Shown in pieces: positions 1 through 12,401 of a stretch of DNA of 64,000 nucleotides. The stretch's first letter is position 1. The number at the start of each line of letters is the position of its first letter. The DNA lies in assembly GCA_018881555.1 (NCBI GenBank), contig JACAXG010000075.1, positions 3,144,477 through 3,208,476 of the forward strand. The letters are read 5' to 3'. Position numbers and translations under genes: made by a program. This DNA comes from Amblyornis subalaris (lineage: Eukaryota > Chordata > Aves > Passeriformes > Ptilonorhynchidae). The notes below the pieces were generated by a model. That model saw only the letters and a program-made list of their open reading frames with translations. It was not told where the DNA came from and did not search any database.

Positions 1-3000
1 GAGGCGTGGGAGATGCTCTGCTGAGGCACACCCCTTGCCAGCGGGTGGCTGTGTCTGACTCCAGAGAATCCACCTCTTCAGCTGCCAGCCTGCAAAGCAC
101 AAACCACATCAAAGTCAGGGGCAACAGGAAGTGCAAGCAGAGATTAAAGGTCCTCATACGTAGTGAGGCAAATCCAACGATGTGCAGGTTTTACTGCAAT
201 GCCCAGAACATGGACCACTTCTCAGAATATTGGGGTCCTTTTCTTGCAGTGCCTGGCAAGCATTAAATCGCTGAGTCTAACAAACTTTTCTGCATTGTTA
301 ACCATTTCATCTCCATTCCCAATCCTCACACAGGAAGGAGGATTTTCATAGGAAAAAAAAAAAAAAGGCAGTTTGGTGAGATTCGTGACTAAGCACTGAT
401 AATTACCTGAGGATGGGCTTTCACTGCAGCACAGGTGCCAAGGGGCTACTGTGGTCCCCAGTTTATAGAGAGGAAAGTAACCAAAGAGAAAATACACTCC
501 AGAGTAAAAACCCAACACTTACAACTTATCAACAGAGAAATCTGCTGAATAAATGAACCCTCAGTCACAATCCACAAGCAGTTATATGAGGAATAAAACT
601 GTTAAGTGCTTCATCCTAGCAGACACAAGAAGGCCAAAATCCAATGGCTGGAATGAAGATAGACAAACAAAATAGAAAAACGGGTATCAAAGGATAATTA
701 ACTCCTTTGAAAAGAAATTTTGAAGTCAGGATCACGTGCTGGACTTACAGGCATTCATACAGGAAAGCCCAGAGCTGTGTTAAACAGCAAATACAATCAC
801 ACAGGTAAACTGTTGCCTCTGGTCAAGTATTTTACACGGTATTGCTTAGAGACTTACCTGGTATTTCTCAGGTAGGCGTGGAGTGCAATTAATTACCTAG
901 CTTTAGTTTAGGAAAGCTGCAAGCAAATAAAGCCTAGTCATGTAAAAAGAGATTATTTGTACCTTATTTCCTGCTCTCCCACCTGCTCAGAACCCGCACA
1001 TGAGCTGCTGAGCAGCAGTTTCTGAGCTATCACCCCATTTCCCTGTATTTACAATGTATGATACACACCAAGAGCTACATGAACACAAAACCAGAAATAA
1101 TTTCATAAAGTGGCCGGAGGACTCCATCCAGAAAGTGCCTATGGGGTTGAACAACTTCTCTGAGCTAAAAATAGAAGTCAGAGCCTTTTTCTTTCCCTTT
1201 AGCCATCAAAGTCTGCTAAATGAAAGAGGCTAAAGGGTGTCAATGAATAAGAGAATAAGAGTGACTCAAGTTTCTATTTCTGGCAGAGCTTAAGGAGGTG
1301 CTGTCTTTAAGCAGACATTCGCTATTTCTTTGCTAATTCATTGAAGCTCCCTGTGTGCCAGGGGAGCCTGTAGAGGCAGATGGCTGGAGAAAAAGCCATT
1401 TCAGTTCCATTCTCACTTAATCAAATAAGGAGGAAAGGCAGATTGGATAAGATTCACCGAGCTCTGAGGGAGCCAGTGTTTTGCTAGCTCTAAGTTCCAG
1501 GCTTCACTTTTTGTTCTGTGGTTCATAAAGCAAAAACAACACATCAGCAGGTCACAGCATCTGCACCTGAGCTACACAAACCACAAAAGCTGAAGGAGTC
1601 CTATTTGTAACAAAATATGGAAGAAGGAGAAATTTCTACCTCAAGATACCAAACCACCCAGTGCAATCTATTACACTTTCAGCCTAGCCTTTGACTGCAA
1701 AAGGATGTAAACATGTTAAATATTAAGTAAAAGTAACAAGTCCAGGCCCTGTGCCACAGAAGACCACACTGAGAATTCACATGCCATTATTCTGTCATTA
1801 TGGAGATTCAAGTGCTGGAGTTACAACCAGTTTCCACTTTTTTTAGGATGCTTCCTGTCATCTTCCATCTGTATGTTTGCAATAGGCAGCCTGAAACAAC
1901 CTCCTTGATTAAACACAATCACACGAGAAAACTGAGCCCTCCCATGCTGCAAACCTTGGCATAGAAGGTAAGAAAAACAGTGCTGAGATCCACTTGCTTC
2001 AGCTAAAACCACACACACCGGGCAACAAGCAATGGAGAGATGAAACTGGTGAGCACTTTCCAAGTTTAAAAAGAAAACTCTATAATAAGGGGATGCACAT
2101 ATGTGTACAGAGCTGGGCTTCTCAATAGAGAGGCAGAACAGTAAAAGCTTATCTTGCAGTAGCAAGCTAATTCAGGAGGACAGTATAGAGCACAAACTAG
2201 AAAGATTAATGAGAAGCCATAACTTCAAAGGCAAANTAACTCCTTATGCACAGAATTTATTCAGCTTAGCATAGCTTAGGCCATCCAAGAGACTACACAA
2301 GCCCTGCTACAAAAACAAGGGATTTGAACAAAATGTCACCAACTGCTGTATGCTCTCCTGGAAACAAGAATGAATGGTTCACNCAGATAAATGCTGCAAG
2401 TGCAGCTGGCTGAAGTGGAGCAGCTCCAGGAGGAAGCAGAGCACTGCAGCCACAAAGGAATTAAAACGTGCAGTCCTTTCACAAAACCACTGCCGAGTTT
2501 CATTCATTCACTGGAGAGAGAAGTCGATGCAGTGAGCCTTTCTCTAATAGCAAGAGTCTCCTTGTTTTCTAGGTTTGAAATATGTGGACAACCAACCAAC
2601 AAGGTGCAAGTCTTTCTGTGCTTGATGTATAGATTTTTGGCAAACTCAGCCGGTCTTGTGTTTGTAAAATTTCTAAACTGCTCCAACGACTGCCACAGGT
2701 GGCCTAGAACCACAGGACCATATTTTCAGAAACATTTACTCCCCAATCTAGTCTTTGACACCGTTCCTGTCATTGTGACNCCTCCTGAACTCCAAGGGAC
2801 ACAAAGTAGAGACACACAGCTACCAATGCACAGAATAGAAGAGAGGCCCAGGGCAGGCAGCAGACAATTCCAAACACTTAAACATTTATTTGGCACTTCA
2901 ATATATATTTCGTAAACATAAAAACCAACATTCAACAGCTGCCAGCACAGAAAGGAAAGGCAACACAAGTGTGCATATAGGCAAACACTCCAGCAGCACG

Positions 3001-6000
3001 GCACGAAGGTGGGGGCCATGCCAAAGCCAGGACATCCCGTGGAATTCTCTACTGGCTCAGCCTGCTCCCAGGCCAGGCCCTTGCTAGGTCTTCACATCCA
3101 GAAGGAAAAGGACAGAAATCCCACAGCCAAAACACGGAATTCCAGTCCTGGAACAAATCGTGACAATCTCCTGGTAGAGATGGTGATTTCTGAGTTTTTC
3201 CTCAGCATCCATGTAAAGCTCTCTCCATGTCTCCAGGTGCAAAGCTGAACTTTGAGTTCTCCCTGATCATCATATACTTCACCTGAGTTGAAGGCATGAG
3301 AAGGACTCCTTTCTGAGAGGGTATTTACTAGGGGCTTGATGTGTTCTTTTTTTTTCCTTCTGATCTCTCCATCTGCAGTTCTGACAACCAGGACAAACCT
3401 CGCGGGGAACTTGCTCCGGGAAGGTCACAGCAGGACACGCTCCGTGGTTGTCCCTTCCTAGCACCACCGGGTCGGCCGTGCCACCCAGTGGCGAGTGCCT
3501 TGTCAATGCAAGAGGAAAAACCTGAAAACNTCAGAGCAGCTGAGACTGAGTAACTCCATGTTTCTACTCAGTTTTCCTGCTGGATTTCAGTGACCTATCA
3601 CCAAGTTTGTGTGNCTGTACAAACCATCTGTACTCTTACATGTATTTAGACACCCAGATAGATCATAGAATATAATACTGCATGGAAAACTCATGTATAT
3701 GCCCATTAAATTTTGCAAATCAGACATACACACTCAGTTTAATTTTTGCTTAAGCTTAAAACGGCAGGTTTGAATGTCTGTTTCAAGGAAAATAGCCCCA
3801 TCCCTCCAAAAAAAAAACCTCTCAGTTATTTCAGATCCCCAAATCTCTGTGATACTTCTTATGGCTTAGCTGGCTTTAGAAGAATTCAGAACTTCTTCTG
3901 CCTCGTGGTGTCTTCTGAAGAGAGAAGCCTTCTGAAACAGAGAGAGAGGCTCTTGCCCATGGGGAAGAGGTGGACCTGAGCATTCACACTTTGCAATACA
4001 CTTGAATTTTGCAGGGTAATAAAAAACAGAGGTGCTTTCTTGCATTGAAACTTCCCTTTTTCAGCTGGGAGTTGAAGGCAATTCCTGCAGTGTCTCACAG
4101 GTCTGGCTGTGCATCCTTTCAGGGCTGTGTTAGCTGGNAGAGATCAGGCACCTATGGAGAGACAGACAGCAGTCAGGGGNGTTATGAAAAGCAACAATGC
4201 CCATCCTGAGGTACAGCTCTCTATTTTACATCATCCCATCATCTCTAAAAGAAAGGGAGAGGGAGAGATGCCAGTGGTGTTGCTAGAAGAGATAAAGGAG
4301 TGTCTTAACACTCCACTAACTTGGCTTTGGGACTTGACGAGCAACAATACAAAATAAAAAAAAAAATCTATGTTGCTCAGATAGGAAGAAGTTAATTATT
4401 TAAAGCCAGGGAATCAATTTAGGACAGGGATAGTAGTGTTCCTGGCTTTCCTCTCCTCTGGTCATTTCAGACTATTCATTCAAAATGGGTACATGAACCC
4501 ATGCAGGCAGCTGAGTTGCTCTGCCTCAGCCAGAATTTCAGTTCTAGGGTCATTACACTAAAGGGGATGGAATAATCTTATCCAGCATAAAAAACCCCAT
4601 CAAAACTCCCTAATAAACCCAAAACCCCCACACCAAACAACTCTGAGGAGCAAACTGAGCAAACAAACTCCTGTGAGGGCCCTGCTCTGCCATTCTTGTT
4701 TGCTCACAGCGAGTGAGAGCAGAATGAACTATGAAACCTCAGAGAGACAGAACAGCTGCAGACACAGGCACAAACGAGCAGCACATCAGCACACACANAC
4801 TGCCAGCAGGGTTTAACACAGAGTACAAGCTCGTTTCCAGGAGAAAAGCATGTGACACTGCCATGCCGTGGCATTTGAGACTTTAGGAGGAAAAACAGAA
4901 GCAAATTAGTGGGATACATCACAACCTTCACTTTAGGCTTCCGTTTGAAGATCTGGTTAATTTTTTTATTACTCTGAGAAGTCGCTCATTTAATTACAGA
5001 TTTAATTTGTCTGGTTTTTAAGTACTACTCCGGGCCCAACTGTCTTCCCTTCATGTTCTTGGTTCAAGGCAAACAATGTTCTAGTGCCAAAATAATTTTG
5101 AGAATTTGAAAGGAAAGAGTCAAAGCAAGACCTTGAAACTTTTACTCAGGATCTTATCCTGTCTGGTCTTGAAAACCTCCAAGTATGGAGACTATTTAAC
5201 TTCAAATTCCACTACCTGTGAGGAGACAGTTACACAACAGTGGGTTGTAAGCTTTTGCATTTTACTGCCGAGAAATAACATTAATTAGGATGTAAAATAT
5301 CATAGAAGAGTGTCTGAAGCATGGGTTAATCTATTTGTAGTTTCAACCAGAACTAACTTGGGACAATTTAATTCCTTCTCCCCTTACTACATTTGGTTGA
5401 TGCTTGTCCAACCTCCCCCCCAACATTCTTAGTCATAGAATTAGACATTTAATCTGTGTTAAAGATGCCTTTGGGAGGCTCTTACCTTCATTCAGATGAA
5501 CTCTGATGACCTCATCAGGATTTTTTCTGCAAGTTCTTTGGCTGTTCCTAAACCAAAAATGACTTTTTGTCTGATTAGAAGAGTGGAACGGTGAAATCAA
5601 ACTTGGAGGCAGGAACTCAGGCAGCCACAGGCAAACATTAAAATGGCAGGATGTCGTAGGAGATAAATTGGCTTCAAGATGAATTTATGAGGTGGAGTCT
5701 AATGACCCTCAAGAGATGGCTGAGATTTTGCCAAAAACCTTTGAGTAGCAAGCTCTTTGGAAGGTACATTTTCCAACAAGAGCTTAAAAATCAGACAGGA
5801 AACTTTCACTAGGGACTGTCAGACATTCAGCTGAGTGTGCAGCTGCTCAGCATTAGCAGACATGAGGAATACTTCATAGACTGGGTTAAGGTATCATGCT
5901 ACAAACTGTTTCCACCAGTGCTGAGCACACNTTAAAATCACCACAGGTACCAGAATGTACTGCTGATTCTGAGTGGTGGCATTTGTGAAAGCTGACTAAA

Positions 6001-7641
6001 AGCAATGATGAGAATACCCCTCAGAATTTCCCGGGTGAAAGAAGCTGAGGTGCTGGGGGAGACAGCGACCTCAGGAATGCAAAAATATCTGGGAGTGTAG
6101 AACTGGCTCTCAGCAGGAGCTTTGGCGACTTCAGGAATTTGTTTCATAGGTCAGTAGAGTTTTAAAATTCCAGCGTTTAGCTGCTGATCTCTGGTGTGTT
6201 TAGACAGTGACTTCCACAGGCTTCATTATGTTCTCCATACCACTCAATACAGACATTTTGCACACTCTGTGAGTCAAATTAGTTATCCTGACAGATGCAA
6301 NATTTGCTTTCATTACCTGCCTTTGAAAGAGAATAAATATTGCCCACTGCAGACAGCATATCTGGCTCCATGACCAAGGCAATACTCAAAGCAAGCCATA
6401 CAGAGAGTCAACATGACACAGAGACAGACACATCCATGTGTGTGTGACAGAGAGGGAGACACAAATGCCAAAACTGACTTCATTAAATACATGTCTGAAT
6501 ACCTCCCTCTGGAACTACATATGTATGGATTCTGGGGTTCCAATATAAAAAGCAGTATTTGCAGCTCAAGTTTCTTATACCAAAAAGCTGATAATGCTGC
6601 CACGTTCCTTACACATGGGAGATAAATACTCCAGTTTGCAAATTAGCAGGTCATCTTCTATTCATTTAAAGTACTACCAAATACATCTTAAAACCCAAAA
6701 TAATACAGGGGAAACTATAAGAATACGATTCCCCANCCTCATATAGAAGCCCTATAGGAACAAGAGAAATTTCATTAAGAACAAATTAGGAATGGAAGCA
6801 GAGCCCAGATGTTAAGTATTGCCTGGTAATCATTTTGTCTGAGTACATAGTCTGTAACAGCTTTTCTTTGCATCCACTTGGGACTCTGATAATGAAACTG
6901 GAGCTTAAATACATTCCTTTATTTTCTGAAAAGAAGTTTTTCTGTTTGTTCAGTCCAGGAATTCTGATCCATACACCTCCGCACAAAAGCTCTCCCATCT
7001 TTTTAGTCCCATCTACTGTACAGCTGCTGTGGAAACTCCTGAAGGGAAAACAGTGAGTAAATATGTGCAGTGTAAAGCTGGACTGTTACTTCACCTGAAA
7101 GAAATGACAGGATTCACCATGTTCCTGTGGCCATTCTGCCAATGGTCATGAATTTACTGAGAGAGAGATTAAATGGCAAAATCTAGAGGAGCAAAATTAA
7201 TTTGACACACATTTCTAATGAACAGATGACTGCTTGTGTTATTTTGTCTTTCTTTGTTGACTTCTCTCAGGTTAAGTACTTCTCTTCTGGATGTACCATG
7301 GAATATCTGTACCCAACCAATCTTTCCAGAGATGGTTTAACACAGCTGCACAGAGTTATGAAGGCAATACCATATTGAGAACAAAGCTATTAGAGGATAT
7401 TGGCAATTGTTACTACTGAGTATTTGCTGATTAAAACCTTCNTGGCCTAGTAGACAGAACTAGACTGCCAAAAAGAACAGAAACATCTTAGAGTAAGAGA
7501 CAACAAAATCTGCCAGAAGAGTTACAAACAGANAATGTGCACATCCAAGCCAGTGAATAGTTACTGACAAAGCACTGCTTGCATGCATGTTAGCAGGCAC
7601 AGAGATCAAGTCTTGGCCTTGGTAAATGATCAATAACCAAC
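1..7641 (-). other. SPECC1: SPECC1 intron 7 (at least 7.6 kb, continues beyond the window)
   Basis: No downstream SPECC1 exon can be found here on the minus strand: the linker following the coiled coil (human VKSLIKSFD, AAAVSPMQRHS) and the CH domain motifs are absent in all frames. The longest plus-strand frame (174 codons at 2391-2915, interrupted by an ambiguous base) has no recognisable domain. A CpG-enriched patch is present at about 3.38-3.49 kb. A CR1 fragment lies at 5.15-5.40 kb. Confidence 0.8.
5150..5400 (-). mobile_element. Decayed CR1-type LINE 3' fragment
   Basis: The plus strand reads ATCTTATCCTGTCTGGTCTT, then GAAAACCTCCAAGTATGGAG, then a 'ccactacctgtg' block. This mirrors the reverse complement of the CR1 3' region (consensus sense 'ccatccctggaggtgttcaaggcc.ggttggat'). 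A weaker match to 'cattccccttgtcctatcactacat' may continue to about 5400. The fragment is therefore in minus orientation, truncated and strongly diverged. CR1 is the main LINE of birds and other reptiles. The core (5150-5220) is the firm part. Confidence 0.55.
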
Positions 7642-7820
7642 CTGTTGCTGCCCTTCACTTCATCCAGCTCCTTCTGCAGTCTGGCACTCTTCTCCTCCTC
7701 CTCCTGCAGCTTCCTCTTGACCACACGGAGCTCCTGCTGAGCTTCACACTTAATGTCATTGGCAACAACCACTGCAGTCTGCAGGTCAGCCTGGAAACGC
7801 CTCCACTCCTCTGTGTCCTC
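7642..7820 (-). CDS. SPECC1: SPECC1 sixth coding exon (residues 712-770 and two bases of codon 771)
   Basis: It encodes [20 protein letters not shown], then [19 protein letters not shown] and [20 protein letters not shown], the end of the second coiled coil. The block [19 protein letters not shown] is essentially invariant in vertebrate cytospins. The acceptor is CTTTCTAG ending at 7821. The donor is AG followed by GTTGGT after 7642, leaving two bases (AG) of an Arg codon for the next exon. That exon and those for the Ser/Pro-rich linker and C-terminal CH domain (about 300 residues in human SPECC1) are not in the window. Confidence 0.94.
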
Positions 7821-8174
7821 CTAGAAAGAGCAATTAGAACCCCAGATTGCTGTAAAAATGCACCCACTTGAGCTGAGCACTTAGTTATTGATCTCTATTG
7901 CAGTGATCACAAGCAACCAGGATTTCCCCACAATTTTAAGATGGTGCTGAGGTCAAACTAAACACTTGCCTCTTTATAACCCCAAAAATATTGCCAAAGA
8001 AACTCATGCTAAGCTCTCCACTCCAATATTGTCAAGTACAAGGTGAAGAGAATAGAGACTGAAAGGATGTAGAAAGAATTTTCTGCATTTGTTCTAGGAA
8101 AACACACTGCCTCTCTCAAATCCAGTATTGCAATAAAAGCTCAGCTTAGCTTTGTCTTGGAGCTTAAGCCTTAC
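7821..8174 (-). other. SPECC1: SPECC1 intron 6 (354 bp)
   Basis: A short intron with GTAAGG donor and CTTTCTAG acceptor. No other feature is seen. Confidence 0.92.
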
Positions 8175-8248
8175 CTTCATTTGCTTAGTCAGAGCCTTCA
8201 GCTGCCTCTCTGTATCTTGCTTTTGTTCTTCCAGCTTCATTGCTTTAC
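8175..8248 (-). CDS. SPECC1: SPECC1 fifth coding exon (residues 687-711)
   Basis: A 74-base exon too short to stand out as an open frame on its own. It starts with GT, completing Ser687, and encodes KAMKLEEQKQDTERQLKALT then KQMK. Human cytospin-B has [23 protein letters not shown] here, so the alignment is unambiguous and fixes both borders. The acceptor is CATTCCTAG and the donor is AAG followed by GTAAGG, phase 0. It is part of the second coiled coil. Confidence 0.93.
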
Positions 8249-8879
8249 CTAGGAATGATAAAAAATGTGAAAAGATTATTAAACACATAAGGGCAATGGT
8301 GAAAGTGAAAATGGGAGGGCAGAGCAGCTGATTTGGTTTTGCTTCCAGTAATGACACTAAAATAGACTAAACTGAAATTAAGACACTATCAATGATCAGG
8401 AATGGAACCAACAGTAGATTTGTTACTCAAACATCTCCAAAATATGTTGTTATTTTCAGGTATTAAACCAGACTCTGAAATTTAAAGAATCCCACGTGGA
8501 TTCACTTACTCAGCANACACATCCTGAAGGATCACTGATGTGTGGAACAGCCACTCATTCCACCAGGTGGCAGCTCCCCNTCCACAGCAACCTCGACTTT
8601 ACTGTTAATCCCAGTGCTCTGCCCCAACAGCTATTTAAAAAGCCAATAATTCCAATTTCTAGAATGGGAAATACATCCTTCACTGAAAAATGAGGCTTGG
8701 AGATGGACTCTAATATCACATCTATAGCACTAACTGTTAAAATAGTACTTTCGTGCACAAGCAGAAGGGAATAGCCAAAACTGGGATATTTGTAAAGGAC
8801 AGGCCTCCTCCTCCCTGTTGCAGCCATAACTGAGCCCCCCAGAAAAGTTCACTTAAATCCTTTTTTCAGCTCCACCTAC
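8249..8879 (-). other. SPECC1: SPECC1 intron 5 (631 bp)
   Basis: A short intron with GTAGGT donor and ATTCCTAG acceptor. No other feature is seen. Confidence 0.9.
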
Positions 8880-9087
8880 TTTCTAGGTCACTGATGAGCT
8901 GGTTATTGTGGAGTTTTATGGCACGATGTTGTTCCACCTGGTCTTCCAACTCGAAAATGGTCTCTTTCAGGTTTTTTATATCTGCTTCATTCTCTGATGT
9001 TTTTTCCTGCAGCTTCTGGCTGGTTCTGCTCAGTTGCTCGGCCTGACGGTCACACACCTCCTTGAGCTGACCACACTCGTTCTCAGC
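8880..9087 (-). CDS. SPECC1: SPECC1 fourth coding exon (residues 618-686 and first base of codon 687)
   Basis: This exon continues the second coiled coil with [20 protein letters not shown] and then [19 protein letters not shown], ending [12 protein letters not shown] plus one base. The [16 protein letters not shown] block is a hallmark of cytospins and nearly identical to human SPECC1. The acceptor is CTTCCAG ending at 9088. The donor is GTAGGT starting at 8879; the base at 8880 joins GT from the next exon to make Ser687. A second possible donor three bases downstream (GTGGAG) is out of register with the next exon and is rejected. Confidence 0.94.
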
Positions 9088-10833
9088 CTGGAAGGGAGGA
9101 AAGAAAGCTACAATCTGTCTTTATTTCTGGAGAGACATCACTCATTAGAGACTTCACTGGGCACCTCACGGTTTGGAGAACTGAACCTGTGTTCTAAGCA
9201 CTGTGTACACACAGTTTCAATGAGATGCAAATGAGAGTCTCAGGAAGCACAGATGAGCTATGAACGTCAGTTTTCTTTCCTGACAATAAAGATAAAAAAC
9301 CAAGATGCTACAAAGGAAATTACATTTTCTTTATGATGATCATCATTCCAGACCAACCTCTGCAGTTAATGAACAGAGAGGAATTATATTCCCNGAAAGC
9401 TCCACATCTATTTAAGTATCACATTATGAAAGTGATATCACTGCCTTAGGGCCAAGCTGATGATCAGTTCATCCACATTAACAATTTGCTGCTTTTACCA
9501 CGTGCCTTTTCAATGGACTGTGAAAACACACACAGCAGAGCCAGCTACTGCAGATAAGTGTATTTCTGGATACGGCACATCTGGAATTACTGAAGGGGGA
9601 ATCTGCTGCATTTCAGTTTGTTGGCTCAGGCCCACTGATCAATGCTTCCAGGTTTGGGGGGAGCTCTCTGAGTACGAACAAGTTATGGAAAAGGTGCAGG
9701 CTGCCAATTCAGTGAGCAGCACTGGCACAGCCTCACTGAAGGGCAGCCTCACAGAAGCCTGTGGTCTTGTTTGGCTGTCACAAATAGCCAATGATTCAAA
9801 ACAGCTTAATTCGAGGGAAGGGAAGAGTAAAAAGAAGGAAATCTGTGGTTTCCAAACCAAGCAATAAAAAGTTTGGTACAGAGTCTGAGCACTCAGCAGT
9901 TTTTCATTTATTCTTCATGAACTGCAGCTCCAGAAAGCACTTGGGAGTTTCCTCTACTAACTCCATTTGCTGTGGTCACCTATTTTAGCTGAAGGGACAT
10001 CTGGATTTTCTAAATCACTCAAATCATGGAGGTGCTTTTTGGCAATGCTCTCTTCCTCTGCAGCCGATTTTATCATTCTTCTCATGATCCTTTCTCCATA
10101 CAGGAAAGGCTGCATACACTCTCACTCCTGCAGTGGTGGGACAATCACTGCTTGTGCTTTATTAACACTTGTTTTATGATGCCTCACACTGCAGCTCCTC
10201 TGAACATCCAGGATCGCACAGAAAATAAGGACAGTACTTGCTTAAGCTTGTTTGGAGCAAAGCTATGAACTTCCAAATGAGGTAGAGAAAAATTGTTCTA
10301 AAATCTTTACTGCAGCAGTCATTTTGCTGCAACTATCAGCTTCTCTGAGCACGAATGCATGTCCTTGTGTTCTCATGACCAATGACATCTATATTTCACT
10401 GCTAATTAATCATGATTCATTATTCAGAATTTAAGATTCACTGATAACTACTTATGCCCTCTCTCCATCTGATTAGCAAATGATTTACACTATTTGTTCA
10501 CATAACATCAAAGTAATTTTTAGTGATCTGCTCTTTGCTCCAATTCTGATAAACACAACTCTATTTACTAAAAGAGCAAATTCTACAAGAGGTATTAGGA
10601 CAAAATATTTTTGAATTTATAAACACAGCTATGCTACTAGTTATTTCCGAGAAAATGTGGATATAGCAGCAGAAACTGAGACAATATCACATAACCCCAG
10701 TTTCCATTCAAAGCTAATTCATGCAATTTAAATCCTGAAACTTATAATCAATGGCTCAGCAACAATGTAAAGTCCAACCTATTCATGGAAGGACAGAAAC
10801 AACCACTCTGTTTTAGAGCTGTTACTGCTTTAC
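9088..10833 (-). other. SPECC1: SPECC1 intron 4 (1,746 bp)
   Basis: The borders are GTAAAG at 10833 and CTTCCAG ending at 9088. A plus-strand open frame of 135 codons at 9460-9867 has no family resemblance and is taken as chance. Nothing else is recognisable. Confidence 0.88.
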
Positions 10834-12401
10834 CTTAGACAGCAATCCCTGAATGTGCTTCAGTTCACTGCTTGCCTTCAGCAGCTCTTGTTTCAGCTCA
10901 GTGCAAGAGGCTTCTAACTGAGCCTTTTCTGCGTGGGCTACTTTGAGCATCTCCTGCACCTCGGAGTTGTCAGAGGTACAGCCCATCACATTGATTTCTG
11001 CAGCCTTTTGCTTCTCACTCTCTAGCTGAGTTTTGAGAGAGCCATTCTCAATTTTCAGACCTTCCAAGGCAATTTTACAGTCCTCCAGACTTTTTGTCAC
11101 TGTGCTGTTGCTCTGCTGTTCCACTTCCAGAAGTTTAAGCAGCTTCTCATTTTCTTCTCTCAGGCTTTTAATCACCTGCTGGGCATCCTGATGCTCCCTT
11201 TCTAAGCTTCGCAGGCTGCTGGTTAACTGTTGCTGAATGTTGAGCAATTTCTCTCTTTCAAATTGTGCTTTTTCAAGAACTTCTGCACATTTCTGTTCCA
11301 GTTCGAGGACCTTCTCCTCCTGAGCTCTGTTTTCTTCGCTCTTGGATCGCTCTTGGAGAAGAGTCATGAGCTTCTCGTTTTCCTGGCTCAGCTGCTCGGC
11401 TCTATCTCTGTGCTGACGGAAGGAAGTCTCCAGGAGAGCTTTCTCTTCCACCAGCTTCTCATTTTCTGTTGTCAGCTCCTGCACCATTTGCTGTTGATCC
11501 GACAGCTCCTGCAAAGTGGCCTGCAGCTCTTCTGCTGTGCTGTGGTGGTTCTCCTCCATCTTCTGTATCCTCTCTGTAAGAGATGCAACAGAGAGGTCGC
11601 TAATATTGTTCGGAGAACTTCCTGCAGTGGAGCATTTGGAGCCTTTGAAGTGGTTGCTGCTGGCAGATGTTGGCCTGGAAGGTACATCTGCTATGTGTTC
11701 GAAGTCGGATGCGTCGGGCGACAGGGAGGCTTTGGTGACATCGCTGCTGGAAGAACCGGAATTGCGCAGGGCACCCCCGTTCGCCTGCTGCCTGCGCTCC
11801 TCCGCGTCACCCCTCGACACGTTCTTGGATGGGCTTCCAAAACTGGACTCTTGGGTGGTTGGGGTTGGGAGGCTGCTGTCGCCTCCACTGCTCGTGGTTG
11901 TGTCTGAGAGAGGAGAGTTCTCCAGATAAAGCAATTTCTCTTTCAAAACACGGTTTTCTTCTCCCAGGCTGGCAAGCTCTTTTTGGAAAGTCCTGTTTTT
12001 TTCCTGAAGGGTCCTTATTAATGGATCTATGTCAACAGGTGATACTGTTTCTAAATTTTGGTTGGAAGCACCCATTCCTTCAGCGTTAAGTGATCCTTTC
12101 TCTTTGCATTTTTTCAACTCACAACGAAGTTTGGTAATTTCCGAATCTTTCGTCTTTGCTTCTGCCAGGAGTTCTTTAACCTGAGATTCCAGAACAGCCT
12201 TGTCACCAGTTTCATTCTCCTGCTTGGACTTGCTGCTGGGGCGCACGTGTTTGGTAGGAGTTGGTGCACCAGAAGAGGTGGGGCTGGGTTGTGTTTTCCT
12301 GGTGGCGGCTTGACCACGCAGCACAGCTCTCTCCCTGGACACGGACGAGGACAATTCCCGGGGCGCTGGGATCCCTGTGCGCTTTGCAGCCGAAACTGTT
12401 C
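10834..12401 (-). CDS. SPECC1: SPECC1 large third coding exon, main coiled-coil region (residues 95-617)
   Basis: This 1,568-base exon is open throughout and encodes most of the cytospin-B rod. It begins [15 protein letters not shown], then a Ser/Thr/Pro-rich basic segment (to about residue 160). A first heptad-rich coiled coil follows (about 161-256, [17 protein letters not shown] onward). Next is a Ser-rich linker (about 257-365) containing [20 protein letters not shown], a near-identical signature in human SPECC1, and then a long second coiled coil (about 366-617, starting [20 protein letters not shown]). Cytospins use the rod for self-association and for linking actin and microtubules. 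The acceptor is at 12403-12402 and the donor after 10834 (TCT AAG then GTAAAG), phase 0. No ambiguous bases, stops or frameshifts occur. SPECC1L is excluded by the linker sequence. Confidence 0.96.

Noticed and set aside
2391..2915. 174-codon plus-strand open frame in intron 7
   Set aside because: No recognisable domain, an ambiguous base inside it, no splice or promoter context and ordinary intronic composition. The Glu-rich start is not a convincing coiled coil.
2875..2925. Minus-strand AATAAATGTTT as a polyadenylation site or SINE/LINE 3' end
   Set aside because: An isolated hexamer in AT-rich intron, with no linked terminal exon or repeat core.
9460..9867. 135-codon plus-strand open frame in intron 4
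   Set aside because: No family resemblance. It is antisense within a short intron, so a chance frame is most likely.
11230..11907. 225- and 137-codon plus-strand open frames antisense to the large SPECC1 exon
   Set aside because: They are mirror frames of a coiled-coil coding exon (Leu/Phe/Ser-rich from reversed Glu/Lys codons) with no independent features.
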